Assembly (NCBI GenBank): GCA_003221005.1
Contig: QHTZ01000070.1
Location: 1-61,919 of the forward strand
Direction: 5' to 3'
Source of the DNA: Gemmatimonadota bacterium
GTDB taxonomy: Bacteria > Gemmatimonadota > Gemmatimonadetes > Gemmatimonadales > GWC2-71-9
Length of the DNA stretch: 61,919 nucleotides
How positions within the stretch are numbered: the first letter of the stretch is position 1; each line of letters begins with the position of its first letter. Both the position numbers and the translations under genes were made by a program. The notes under the pieces are model-generated. The model saw only the letters and a program-made list of their open reading frames with translations, did not search any database and was not told the DNA's origin. This document shows, piece by piece, positions 1 through 9,738 of the stretch.

Positions 1-3
1 GCC

Positions 4-1278
4 GTGCGTGACGCCAGCGTCGTGATGCGCGAGGGCCGGATCGTCTGTGCGGGGCCGCGATCGGCGTGCGCTGTGCCGGCCGGGGCCGACACGGTAAGCG
101 TCGCGGGGAAGTGGATCATCCCAGGGCTGATCGACACGCATGTGCACTTCTCCCAGACGGGCTGGGTGGACGGTAGGCCCGACGCGCTCGACCTGCGCGA
201 GGCCTATCCCTACGATGAGGTCGAAGCGGAGCTGCACGCCCGCCCGGACCGGTTCTTCCGCTCCTACCTCTGCAGCGGTGTGACCTCGGTGTTCGACGTG
301 GGTGGTTATCCCTGGACGCTCGATCTCCAGGAGCGCACCGAGCGCAGCACCGCCGCGCCGCGCGTGCTCGCAGCCGCCTCCTTGCTCTCGACGGTCGATT
401 TCTGGCTGAACCTCCCCGACCAGCGGCAATTCATCTATATGGCCGACGAGGCAACGGTGCGACGCGCGGTGCGCGCCCACAAGGCGTGGGGTGCGGCAGC
501 GATCAAGGTCTGGTACATCATGCCGCCGCAGCCTCCCGATACGGCGCGGATGTCGGCGCTGGTGCACGCGGCGGGCGACGAGGCGCGGCGCGTCGGACTC
601 CCGCTCATCGTGCACGCGACCGGCTTATGGGAGGCGAAGGACGCGCTGCGGGCGGGAGCGAGCGTGCTGGTGCACTCGGTCTGGTCCGCGCCGGTGGACA
701 GCGAGTTCATCGCCCTCGCCCTGCGCCAGCAGGCCGTGTACGTACCCACGCTCATGGTCCCCGACGGCTACCGCCAAGTGGCGGTGCGCCACTTCGAGCG
801 CGAGCGGCAGCCGCTGGAATGCGTCGATCCCGCCACGCGCGCCAAAGCACTCGCGACGGACACTGTAGCCCCCGGGAAGCGACCGACCGCTGCCGTCGCG
901 GAGGAGCGCAGCGCGCGAGTGGCCCGGAACTTCGCGCAGGGGCTCGCGAACCTGAAGCGGGTGCATGATGCCGGAGTTCCGGTCGCCCTCGGCACCGACG
1001 CCGGGAATCCCCTCACGCTGCACGGCGCGTCGGTATTCATGGAGCTCGAGGCGATGCAGCAGGCCGGGCTCACGCCGCGGGACGTGCTCGTCGCCGCGAC
1101 GCGGGACGCCGCTCGGGCGCTGGGCCTGCGCGGCACCGGCACGGTGACGGCGGGGGCGATGGCGGACCTCGTCGTGCTCGACGCCGACCCACTCGCGGAC
1201 ATCAAGAACGTGCGCCGTATCGCGCTCGTCGTGCGGCGGGGTGAGATCCACCGTCGCTCGGAGCTCGAATATCGGTAG
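4..1278 (+). CDS. amidohydrolase family protein (imidazolonepropionase-like), 5' end probably beyond window
   Basis: GKWIIPGLIDTHVHF metal-binding motif, IVHATG, GTDAGNP and C-terminal GTVTAGAMADLVVLDADPL typical of amidohydrolases. Confidence 0.85.
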   Translation: MRDASVVMREGRIVCAGPRSACAVPAGADTVSVAGKWIIPGLIDTHVHFSQTGWVDGRPDALDLREAYPYDEVEAELHARPDRFFRSYLCSGVTSVFDVGGYPWTLDLQERTERSTAAPRVLAAASLLSTVDFWLNLPDQRQFIYMADEATVRRAVRAHKAWGAAAIKVWYIMPPQPPDTARMSALVHAAGDEARRVGLPLIVHATGLWEAKDALRAGASVLVHSVWSAPVDSEFIALALRQQAVYVPTLMVPDGYRQVAVRHFERERQPLECVDPATRAKALATDTVAPGKRPTAAVAEERSARVARNFAQGLANLKRVHDAGVPVALGTDAGNPLTLHGASVFMELEAMQQAGLTPRDVLVAATRDAARALGLRGTGTVTAGAMADLVVLDADPLADIKNVRRIALVVRRGEIHRRSELEYR

Positions 1279-1298
1279 GCCGCGGCGTGAGCCGCGGG

Positions 1299-1982
1299 TC
1301 AGTCGCCCGCGAGCCGCACGCCGACCTCGTCGAGATGGCGCAGCAAGTCGGCGGGGTCCTGATACACGCGGTAAGCGCCCGCGCGCTCCAGCTCCTCCTG
1401 CCCGTACCCTCCCGACAGCAGCCCCACGCTGAGCGCGCGGGCGCGTCGCGCGGCGAGCAAGTCCCACACGCTGTCGCCCACGACCACCGAGTCGGCGACC
1501 GGGACCTTGAGCCGCTCGGCCGCCGCGAGGAACAGGTCGGGGTCGGGCTTCGCATGCTTCACTTGGTCGCGGGTGATCAGGGGTGTGTCCGGAGGCACAC
1601 CCAGCATGGTGAGCGTGGGGCGCGCGCTCTCGAGGCGCCCGCTGGTCGCGATCGCCCAGGGGACCTGGACCTTGGTGAGATAGGCGAGGAGCTCTCGCGC
1701 ACCGGGGAGGGGGCGCACCTGGCTCACCTGCCGCGCGTAGGACTCGGCGTGCACGCGCAGCACGCGCGCTTCCTCGTCCGGCGTCATCCGCCGTCCGACC
1801 TCTCGCAGCAGCGCGTCGAGGAACAACCCGCCGCTCATGCCGATCCGCCGGTGGATGCGCCACACCGCGAGCTCGATCCCCGCGGCCTCGAGCGCCTCGC
1901 GCCACGCCAGCACATGCTGGTACACGCTGTCCACGAGCGTGCCGTCGAGATCGAACAGGAAGGCGGGAGCGCGCGCGCTCAT
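1299..1982 (-). CDS. HAD-superfamily hydrolase (phosphoglycolate phosphatase-like)
   Basis: [12 protein letters not shown] motif and [16 protein letters not shown]. Confidence 0.85.
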   Translation of the reverse strand: MSARAPAFLFDLDGTLVDSVYQHVLAWREALEAAGIELAVWRIHRRIGMSGGLFLDALLREVGRRMTPDEEARVLRVHAESYARQVSQVRPLPGARELLAYLTKVQVPWAIATSGRLESARPTLTMLGVPPDTPLITRDQVKHAKPDPDLFLAAAERLKVPVADSVVVGDSVWDLLAARRARALSVGLLSGGYGQEELERAGAYRVYQDPADLLRHLDEVGVRLAGD

Positions 1983-2884
1983 CCCGCGAGCTCCTGAAGG
2001 TCGGCGTCGTCGAGCTGCAGCTGGGCGGCCGCCATGTTCTCCTCGAGGTGCCGCACGCTCGCCGTCCCCGGGATCGGCAGCATCACCGGGGAGCGCCGCA
2101 GCAGCCAGGCGAGCGCCACTTGCGCGGGGGTGGCCTGGAGGCGCTTGGCAACGCGGCGGATGGCCGGGTTACCCGGTCGCAGCAACCGCGTCACCACTCC
2201 GCCGAGCGGGCCGCGCGCCTCCGTCAGGCTTCCGTCGGCGAGCGGAAACCAGGGCAGAAACGCGAGTCCCTCCCGCTCGCAGTAGTTGACCACCGCTTCG
2301 TAGTGTCGCTCCGCGAAGTTGTAGCGGTTCTGCACCGAGACAATCGGCGCCAGCCGGCGCGCCGCTTCCAGGTCAGCCACCGTGACTTCCGAGAGCCCGA
2401 TGTGCCGGATTTTCCCTGCGTCCTTCAGCCGCACCAGCGCGCCCAGCTGATCTGCGAGCGGCACCGCCCGATCAATGCGGTGCAGCTGGTACAAATCGAT
2501 CCGGTCGAGCTTGAGCCGGGCGAGGCTGCCTTCGCAGGCGGCGCGCAGGTGCGCGGGTCGGCCGTTCGGCGTCCAGCGGTTTGGGCCGGGACGCTCGAGC
2601 CCGGCCTTCGTCGCGATCACGAGCCCCGCGGGATAGGGATACAGCGCTTCAGCGATCAGCCGCTCGCTCACCGCGGGGCCGTACGAGTCGGCGGTGTCGA
2701 TGAGATTGACGCCGAGCTCAACGGCCCGGCGTAATACCGCGATCGCCTCGCGCTGGTCGCGCGGCTCGCCCCATACCCCCGGCCCGGTGATCCGCATCGC
2801 CCCGAATCCGAGCCGGTGCACGGGAAGATCGCCGCCGAGGAGGAAGGTGTGGTGTTCTGTTGCGCGGACGCCGTAGGCGCTCAT
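1979..2884 (-). CDS. aldo/keto reductase
   Basis: [41 protein letters not shown] given to 3013 but MSAYGV at 2884 is the likely start; ATGA overlap with the HAD gene. Confidence 0.88.
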   Translation of the reverse strand: MSAYGVRATEHHTFLLGGDLPVHRLGFGAMRITGPGVWGEPRDQREAIAVLRRAVELGVNLIDTADSYGPAVSERLIAEALYPYPAGLVIATKAGLERPGPNRWTPNGRPAHLRAACEGSLARLKLDRIDLYQLHRIDRAVPLADQLGALVRLKDAGKIRHIGLSEVTVADLEAARRLAPIVSVQNRYNFAERHYEAVVNYCEREGLAFLPWFPLADGSLTEARGPLGGVVTRLLRPGNPAIRRVAKRLQATPAQVALAWLLRRSPVMLPIPGTASVRHLEENMAAAQLQLDDADLQELAG

Positions 2885-3027
2885 GCCGAACAATAACAAA
2901 CTAGGTACGACTCGCGTTCCGCGCCGAGGACCGTAGCGCGCTCGCCACATGGCGGCCGGTCGGCTCGGTCGCCCAGGGTCGGCACCTGTCTTGCGGTTCC
3001 TGCGGCCGGTCATTGGAGGAGGACTCT

Positions 3028-4530
3028 ATGAGGAAGTGGCTCGCCGCCGCCGCGCTCCTGGTCACCGTCGGGGCGTGCGACACGCGGCCCGAATTAGCGG
3101 CGCCCGACCACGGCCGGGCGCTTACGCTGGGGGGCAGTTCGGGGACCGTGTTCGATCCCGCGCTGTCCGCCGCGCTCGCGACCGCAGCTCCCACGGACAG
3201 TCTCGTCGTGATCGTCAACTATGATGAAGCCGCGACCACCGGGGACGTGGTCACGAGCGCACTTCTGGTCCTCGGCGCGGGTGTGATTCAGTTCAAGCAT
3301 CTCGAGCTCGTAGCGGCGCTCGCCACGCCCGCCCAGATCTATGCCATGGCCGGGTTGAGCGGTATCCGATCCATTTACCTCAACCGCCAGCTGCGGTACT
3401 ACGGTCTCCCGTTCAGCGGCCTGCTGCTGCACGAGAGCGTTCCCACGATCCGGGCCGACGCGGTGCGGGCGATGGGCATCACAGGGAAAGACGTCGGGAT
3501 CGCGATCCTCGACTCCGGGATCGACGGGCTCTACAACCCTGACGTCCATTACCCCGAGAAGACGGTCCAGAACATCAAGATCCTCTTCAACCTCCGGGAC
3601 GTGTTCACGTTCCAGGGGTCGATCAACAGAATCATCAAGAACGGCGCCGAGCTGTTCGTCGAGAACCTGCCCAACAGCGAGACGTCAATCGGGCACGGCA
3701 CCCATGTCTCCGGAATCGCTGCCGGTCTGGGGACGGCGTCGGGTGGCTACTACACCGGCGTCGCCCCGGGGGCGAAACTCGTCGGCATCGGGGCAGGGGA
3801 CGTGCTGTTCGTGTTTTGGATCCTCGCCGGGTTCGACTACATCCTCGACCACCAGCAGGACTACAACATCCAAGTGGTGAACAACTCCTGGGGCTCGAGC
3901 GGGGCGTTCGATCCCGACGATCCGATCAACAAGGCGACGAAGACGGTGCACGATCACGGCATCACCGTCGTGTTCGCCGCCGGGAATGACGGGCCCGACG
4001 AGAACACGCTGAATCCCTACAGCGTCGCGCCCTGGGTGATCGGCGTCGCCGCGGGGTGCAAGCTCGTGAGCCCCGACCCGACGAATTCAGCGATTCACTG
4101 CGACGATCCGACCGGCCAGAACCGGCCTCCCTGGCTCGCCGATTTCTCGTCCCGTGGGATCCCGGACGACCCCCTCTATCACCCAGCGATCACCGCGCCC
4201 GGTGTGCACATCGTCTCTACTCGCGCTTCGACCGGCCTGGTGCTGAACGCGACCGACGCGCCGCACGACTTTGATTTGACGAGCACTTGTGCCCTGAGCC
4301 TGGCCTACGCGCTGTACTACACCTGCGCCTCCGGCACCTCGATGGCCACCCCACACGTGGTGGGCGTCGTGGCGCTGATGCAGGATGCGGCCGGGGGGAG
4401 CCTGACGCCCGACCAGGTACATGACATTCTCACGCAGACGGCACGCCCGCTGCCCGGGTTTGGGGAGTGGGAGGTCGGGGCGGGGTACGTCGATGCACTG
4501 GCCGCGGTGAACGCCGTGCTGGGGCGGTGA
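3028..4530 (+). CDS. S8 (subtilisin-like) serine peptidase, lipoprotein-type signal peptide
   Basis: Catalytic triad contexts AILDSGIDG, GHGTHVSGIAAG, SGTSMATPHVVG; N-terminal MRKWLAAAALLVTVGAC lipobox-like. Confidence 0.92.
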   Translation: MRKWLAAAALLVTVGACDTRPELAAPDHGRALTLGGSSGTVFDPALSAALATAAPTDSLVVIVNYDEAATTGDVVTSALLVLGAGVIQFKHLELVAALATPAQIYAMAGLSGIRSIYLNRQLRYYGLPFSGLLLHESVPTIRADAVRAMGITGKDVGIAILDSGIDGLYNPDVHYPEKTVQNIKILFNLRDVFTFQGSINRIIKNGAELFVENLPNSETSIGHGTHVSGIAAGLGTASGGYYTGVAPGAKLVGIGAGDVLFVFWILAGFDYILDHQQDYNIQVVNNSWGSSGAFDPDDPINKATKTVHDHGITVVFAAGNDGPDENTLNPYSVAPWVIGVAAGCKLVSPDPTNSAIHCDDPTGQNRPPWLADFSSRGIPDDPLYHPAITAPGVHIVSTRASTGLVLNATDAPHDFDLTSTCALSLAYALYYTCASGTSMATPHVVGVVALMQDAAGGSLTPDQVHDILTQTARPLPGFGEWEVGAGYVDALAAVNAVLGR

Positions 4531-4564
4531 AGCCGTTGGGCGGAGAGCGGGCCAGGGGGTGAGG

Positions 4565-5197
4565 TTATGGAATGCCGAGGAGCTTGTGCGTCTGGAGGCT
4601 GAGCCGCCACCGGGGATGCTCGAGACAGTAGCGTAGCGCGAGGTCGGTGTTGCGGATGCGGTCGGGCCCGTCCATCGGCTGGAGGAAGAAGTGGCAGAAG
4701 GCCAGCCCCGCGACGTTCTCGGGCGGCAGCCCTTTCTGGGGATACACCAGCTTCAGCTCCTGCCCGGAGCGCAGCACCAGCGCGGCTCCGGCCTTGGGGC
4801 TCACGCACACCCAGTCAATGCCCGGCGGCGGGAGCAGCGTGCCGTTGGTCTCGATCGCGACGTCGAATCCCGTCGCGTGCAGTGCCGCGACGAGCGGCGC
4901 GTCTAACTGCAGCAGCGGCTCGCCGCCGGTGCACACCACAAAGCGTCGCTTCGCGTCCCCGGGCCACGCCGCCGCAACCGCAGCCGCGAGCTCGCGGGCG
5001 GTCGCGAACTTTCCGCCCGCCGGTCCATCGGTGCCGACGAAGTCCGTGTCGCAGAAGTCGCACGTCGCGCTCGCGCGGTCCTCCTCGCGTCCCGACCACA
5101 GGTTGCATCCCGCGAATCGCAGGAACACCGCCGGCCGGCCCACGTTGGCGCCCTCACCCTGGAGCGTGTAGTAGATCTCCTTCACCGCGTAGCTCAT
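4565..5197 (-). CDS. queE: 7-carboxy-7-deazaguanine synthase
   Basis: [25 protein letters not shown]...[19 protein letters not shown]; likely start at 5197. Confidence 0.9.
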   Translation of the reverse strand: MSYAVKEIYYTLQGEGANVGRPAVFLRFAGCNLWSGREEDRASATCDFCDTDFVGTDGPAGGKFATARELAAAVAAAWPGDAKRRFVVCTGGEPLLQLDAPLVAALHATGFDVAIETNGTLLPPPGIDWVCVSPKAGAALVLRSGQELKLVYPQKGLPPENVAGLAFCHFFLQPMDGPDRIRNTDLALRYCLEHPRWRLSLQTHKLLGIP

Positions 5198-5910
5198 GGC
5201 GTGACACCCGCCGTCGCCCGGTAGCGGATCGGATCGCGCGCGCCCGCCTCGGCGAAGCCTTTCAGGCGGAGCAGGCACGCGTCGCACCGCCCGCATGCCT
5301 CGCCCGCGGGGGAGGGGTCATAGCAGCTCGTCGTGAGGCCGTAGTCGATTCCCAGCGACAGACCGGTCTCGATGATCTCCTTCTTCGAGAGGGAGATGAG
5401 CGGCGTGTGGATGCGCAAGCGCTGCCGGCTCTCGACACCCGCCTTGGTGGCGAGGTCGGCCAGCGCCTGAAACGCGGCGATGTACTCGGGCCGGCAATCG
5501 GGGTAGCCGCTGTAGTCGACTGCGTTCACGCCGACGAAGATGTCGCTTGCCCCCAGTACCTCCGCCCAGGCGAGGGCGAATGACAGGAAGATCGTGTTGC
5601 GGGCCGGCACGTAGGTGACCGGGATACCGTGCGCCATGTCACGGGGCGCGCGATCCTTGGGGACGGCGATGTCGTCCGTCAGCGCCGACCCGCCGAAGCG
5701 CCGCAGGTCGAAGGCGACAATCTCGTGTTGCGCCACGCGGAACGCGCGCGCCACGCGGCGCGCGGCGTCGATCTCGGCCTCGTGGCGCTGGCCGTAACGG
5801 AACGTCAGGGCGTACAGCTCGAACCCCTGGCGCGCGGCGAGGGCGAGTGTGGTGGTCGAATCGACGCCGCCGGAGAGCAGCACGACGGCCCTGGGTACCG
5901 GATGTGTCAT
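5194..5910 (-). CDS. queC: 7-cyano-7-deazaguanine synthase
   Basis: [20 protein letters not shown]-loop, C-terminal [15 protein letters not shown]; overlaps queE start. Confidence 0.93.
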   Translation of the reverse strand: MTHPVPRAVVLLSGGVDSTTTLALAARQGFELYALTFRYGQRHEAEIDAARRVARAFRVAQHEIVAFDLRRFGGSALTDDIAVPKDRAPRDMAHGIPVTYVPARNTIFLSFALAWAEVLGASDIFVGVNAVDYSGYPDCRPEYIAAFQALADLATKAGVESRQRLRIHTPLISLSKKEIIETGLSLGIDYGLTTSCYDPSPAGEACGRCDACLLRLKGFAEAGARDPIRYRATAGVTP

Positions 5911-5970
5911 CGCGGTGTGCCGGGCGCTCCTGGGCGGATGGCCGCCCGTTTCGTTACGTTAGCGAAGTCT

Positions 5971-6396
5971 ATGCGCGATCGCGCCCCGAAACCCATGCCC
6001 CGAGCGGAGTCGCCGCTCCCCCGGACGGGCCCGCTGCCGCGTCCCCTGAACCCTACGGCGGCGCGGGAATACCTCAAGGCCGACGCGTTTCCCGCCCCCG
6101 GCGTGCAGACGGTGACCCTCACGGCGACCGAGTTCACCTCTATCTGTCCGCGTACCGGCCAGCCCGATTTCGGGAGCGTGATCATCGAATACACGCCGCG
6201 CGAGCGCTGCCTCGAGTCCCGCTCGCTCAAGGTCTATCTCTGGTCCTATCGCGACGAGGGGGCCTTCTGCGAGAGTCTCGCGGCCCGGATCGCGGACGAC
6301 ATCGTTTACGCCATCCAGCCGCAGGCGCTGCGCGTGCAGGTCAACCAGAACGTGCGCGGCGGGATCGCGCTCCTGGCTGTGGCGGTGCGGGGTTGA
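5971..6396 (+). CDS. queF: NADPH-dependent preQ0 reductase
   Basis: TEFTSICPRTGQPDFGSVIIEYTP, ESRSLKVYLWSYRDEGAFCE. Confidence 0.93.
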   Translation: MRDRAPKPMPRAESPLPRTGPLPRPLNPTAAREYLKADAFPAPGVQTVTLTATEFTSICPRTGQPDFGSVIIEYTPRERCLESRSLKVYLWSYRDEGAFCESLAARIADDIVYAIQPQALRVQVNQNVRGGIALLAVAVRG

Positions 6397-6402
6397 ACGC
6401 GA

Positions 6403-6433
6403 AGGCGGGACCGGAAGTGGGCCGGTCCCGCCT
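6403..6433. terminator. 12-bp perfect hairpin between convergent queF and membrane protein genes (bidirectional terminator candidate)
   Basis: AGGCGGGACCGG-AAGTGGG-CCGGTCCCGCCT; no clear U tract. Confidence 0.5.
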
Positions 6434-6452
6434 CGACGCGCCGCGCGCCAGG

Positions 6453-7415
6453 TCAGACCCGAACGCTCAGCGGCTCGCCCCGCAGCTTCGCCCGCAGCGT
6501 GGGGTGGGTCGCCCAGACGTACCACCCCATCGATGCCACCGCGAGCAGGTTCGCAACCAAGGTCAGCCAGACGCCCCACGCGCCCAACGCCCACTGGGCC
6601 CCGAGCGCGAGCGCGGCCACGACCACGCCTTCGAGCACGATCGCCGTCATCACGGCGAGGAGCAGGAAGGACGGTGAGCGCTCGATCTGCTCCGCGATCG
6701 TGACGAAGACGACGCCCGCGACTGCAAAGGCGACCCCGTGCACCACCGTGTACGCCGCCACGACGCCCAGGTTGACGTGGTAGGCCCCGTGACTCGAAGC
6801 GCCGAACAGCAGCGCGGACCCGAGCGCGCTGGGCGTGGCGAACGGGTGACCGGTTACCAGATCCACGAGGAAGAACCAGACTGCGACGACGGCAGCGCCG
6901 AGCAGACCCGTGATCACGCCGCGCGTGAGCTGCGGGTATGCCTTGAGCCCGCCGAGACCGAGCGGCACCTCCGCCCGTTCAGCGCGGTGCAGGTAGGCCA
7001 TCAGGACGAGCCCCGACACCAGATTCGCGCCGATCACATGCGGCCAGGGGATCACCTCCGAGGGGGGCAGGCCACTGAGGAACAGCCCCGTGTAGAAGAC
7101 CACCTCTTGCACGACGATGCCGAAGAACAGGCCAAGGAGCAGCCGGGGCGCCGTGTGCAGTACCGACATCACCCACGCCGCACCCACGCCGAGGAGGGCG
7201 TACACTCCCAAATGGACCACGGAATACACCGCGACCGCCCGAAACGTCGGCTCAATGACGGGAGCAACGTAGAGGGCGTACGCTAGGGCAGCTGGGGTGC
7301 GGAACGGGTAGCCTGCCAAGCTGTCGAGGATGAGGAACCACAGCGCAACTACCAAACCCGCGAGGACGCCGCCGACGACGCCGTGAGCGATCAGCTCGCT
7401 ACTGGATCGTTTCAT
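6453..7415 (-). CDS. multi-pass membrane protein with two homologous halves, unknown function
   Basis: Hydrophobic segments; repeated GVVGGVLAGLVVALWFLILDSLAGYPFRTPAAL / GVITGLLGAAVVAVWFFLVDLVTGHPFATPSAL; start MKRSSSE at 7415. Confidence 0.7.
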   Translation of the reverse strand: MKRSSSELIAHGVVGGVLAGLVVALWFLILDSLAGYPFRTPAALAYALYVAPVIEPTFRAVAVYSVVHLGVYALLGVGAAWVMSVLHTAPRLLLGLFFGIVVQEVVFYTGLFLSGLPPSEVIPWPHVIGANLVSGLVLMAYLHRAERAEVPLGLGGLKAYPQLTRGVITGLLGAAVVAVWFFLVDLVTGHPFATPSALGSALLFGASSHGAYHVNLGVVAAYTVVHGVAFAVAGVVFVTIAEQIERSPSFLLLAVMTAIVLEGVVVAALALGAQWALGAWGVWLTLVANLLAVASMGWYVWATHPTLRAKLRGEPLSVRV

Positions 7416-7591
7416 CGCTTTTCCCTCCCACTTCGTTCGAGTACGCAGGGGGAGGGCTCCCCAAAACCCAGGCCGGGGTTGGGCCACAACCCCGGGCCTC
7501 CCCCGCGGGTATCATACGCCGCGATCCGGCGGGCCGCCACGCCCGGACCGGGCGGGGTGCTAACGGACGGGCGGGACAAGAGATAGGTGGG

Positions 7592-7990
7592 CTAGTCGGC
7601 GCTGGCGACTGCTCCCAGTGCGCGGCGCTGCACCTCGTCCGCGTTCACCGCGGTGAGGGCGGCGTTGTCGACTTCGCCCGTGCGGATGCGGATGACGCGC
7701 TCGATCGGCTGCACGAAGATCTTGCCGTCACCGACTTCACCCGTGCGCGCGGAGGAGAGGATCGCGTTGATCGTCGGCTCCACGAACGGCTCCGAGCAGA
7801 CCATCTCGATGCGCACCTTCTCGCGGAACTCGAGCACGAGGGTGGACCCGCGGTAGGTCTCCTGGAGCTCGCGCTCCCCGCCGTGCCCGCTCGCGCGGCT
7901 GATCGTGATGCCCGTTACTCCGGCTCGGAACAGCGCCGCCTTCACTTGAGGGAGACGCTCGGGTCTGATGACGGTCGTGATGAGCTTCAT
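7592..7990 (-). CDS. glnK: PII family nitrogen regulatory protein
   Basis: MKLITTVIRPERLPQVKAAL, GDGKIFV, RVIRIRTGE PII signatures; downstream of amtB. Confidence 0.9.
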   Translation of the reverse strand: MKLITTVIRPERLPQVKAALFRAGVTGITISRASGHGGERELQETYRGSTLVLEFREKVRIEMVCSEPFVEPTINAILSSARTGEVGDGKIFVQPIERVIRIRTGEVDNAALTAVNADEVQRRALGAVASAD

Positions 7991-8028
7991 GTTCGGTTTG
8001 TCTCCAGATAGGTGTCCGTTGCCCGTCC

Positions 8029-9546
8029 TTACGCCGCCGATGCCTTCAGTGAAACCGCCGCCGATTCGCTGAGGATCACCGCCGACGCGACATCGGGCGT
8101 GTCGGGGTAGGCGAGCGCGCCCATTTCGGGGAGGTCGAGCCCCAGCTCCTCGGCTTCGGCCGAGACGCGATGACCGCCGACCAGCACGGCAGTGATCTTG
8201 TAGGCCACGTAGGTCATCAGGCCGACTGCCACGAAGTTCGTCACCCCGCCGATCACTTCGGCCGCGAATTGGCCGGCGTCGCCGTAGAACAGTCCACGCA
8301 CCGCCCCGTTCACACCGTTCCAGCCGTCTCCGTACGTCCCGTCGGCGAGCAGGCCGAGGGAGAGGATGCCCCAGAACCCGTTGACTCCGTGCACCGAGAT
8401 TGCTCCGACCGGGTCATCGATGCGGAGCCTGCGCTCGATGAAGAAGACCGCCATGCAGACCAAGACTCCCGCTACGCCGCCGATCAACACGGCGGACGGC
8501 GCGGTGACAAAGGCACAGGGCGCCGTGATCGCCACGAGCCCGGCGAGCGCGCCGTTCGCGAGCATGGACGGATCGGGTTTGCCGTACTTGAGCCACATGT
8601 ACAGCATCGCGGTGATGCTTCCCGCGGCCCCAGCCAGCATGGTGTTGGTAGCGATCACACCGATGCGAAGATCGGACCCCGCGAGGGTCGATCCGGGGTT
8701 GAACCCGAACCACCCGAAGCACAGGATGAACGTTCCCACCAGGGCCATGGGAATATTGTGGCCCGGGATCGGGTTCGGCGTCCCGTCGGCGTTGTACTTT
8801 CCGCGGCGCGGCCCGAGCAGCGAGGCGCCGACCAGCGCGATCACGCCACCCGTCAGGTGTACGACGGACGAGCCGGCGAAGTCCACGTGCCCATGCCCGA
8901 GCCCGAGGTTCACCCCCAGCTGCGACAGCCAGCCGCCGCCCCACACCCAGTTCGCATAGACCGGGTAAATGAACGCGCCGATGAACACGCTGAACACGCA
9001 GAACGCGGCGAAGCGCCAGCGCTCCGCCATCGCGCCCGTCGGAATCGTGGCGGTCGTGTCCATGAAGACCATCTGGAACAGGAAGTACGTGAAGACCGGT
9101 GCCGCGTACGCCACGCCGGTGAGGAAGAAGCCGCTGTGGCCGAACAGCCCCCACGCCTTACCGCCCAGGTGCAGGGCGAACTCCACGTTCAGCTTGTCGT
9201 AGCCGCCGAGGGTTGTCATGGGGCCCACGCCGCCCGCCTGGATCGCGAATCCCATTACCCAGTAGCCCATCATCGCAAGGCCGTACACCATAAAGTTCAT
9301 CGCAAACGTGTGCGCCGCGTTCTTAGCCCGTGTGAAGCCGGTCTCCACCATCGCGAAGCCGGCTTGCATGAACATCACGAGGAAGCCCGTGACGAGCGTC
9401 CACACGAAGTTGATGGCGACGGTGTTCGCCGCCGCCGCGACGTTGGCGGCCTTGGCGAGCGAGTCGATGGCAGCGGGTGCTTGCGCGACGAGAGCGAGCG
9501 GGCACACCAGTCCGGGCAGGACGGCGAGCAGGGCCGAGCGTTTCAT
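8029..9546 (-). CDS. amtB: ammonium transporter
   Basis: FMQAGFAMVETGFTRAKN, DFAGSSVVHLTGGVIAL, GWFGFNPGST, DDPVGAISVHGVNGFWG; ORF to 9618, likely start MKRSALLAV at 9546. Confidence 0.93.
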   Translation of the reverse strand: MKRSALLAVLPGLVCPLALVAQAPAAIDSLAKAANVAAAANTVAINFVWTLVTGFLVMFMQAGFAMVETGFTRAKNAAHTFAMNFMVYGLAMMGYWVMGFAIQAGGVGPMTTLGGYDKLNVEFALHLGGKAWGLFGHSGFFLTGVAYAAPVFTYFLFQMVFMDTTATIPTGAMAERWRFAAFCVFSVFIGAFIYPVYANWVWGGGWLSQLGVNLGLGHGHVDFAGSSVVHLTGGVIALVGASLLGPRRGKYNADGTPNPIPGHNIPMALVGTFILCFGWFGFNPGSTLAGSDLRIGVIATNTMLAGAAGSITAMLYMWLKYGKPDPSMLANGALAGLVAITAPCAFVTAPSAVLIGGVAGVLVCMAVFFIERRLRIDDPVGAISVHGVNGFWGILSLGLLADGTYGDGWNGVNGAVRGLFYGDAGQFAAEVIGGVTNFVAVGLMTYVAYKITAVLVGGHRVSAEAEELGLDLPEMGALAYPDTPDVASAVILSESAAVSLKASAA

Positions 9547-9738
9547 GACAACTCCCGAGGTGGGGGTGGGAAAACGTGGTGTAACCAGAATTGTGCACAA
9601 ACTGCATGATAAAGTCAACAGTATACGCCAAATGGCATGAATTATGTAAATTGTGACATCAACCTTGCATTTCTTGCGCCTTCAAGGTACCATTAGGCAA
9701 TTCCGCCGCCCGGTCAGATCCTCTGCGGAGGCAACGCT

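Noticed and set aside
5911-5970. preQ1 riboswitch between queC and queF
   Set aside because: Only 60 nt, with no recognisable preQ1 aptamer or terminator
8170-9609. Long plus-strand ORF opposite amtB (also 12581-14158, 53424-54671, 41815-44796, 23538-25418 and similar)
   Set aside because: Antisense shadow ORFs of well-identified genes in high-GC DNA; compositions are Arg/His/Gly-rich with no recognisable domains
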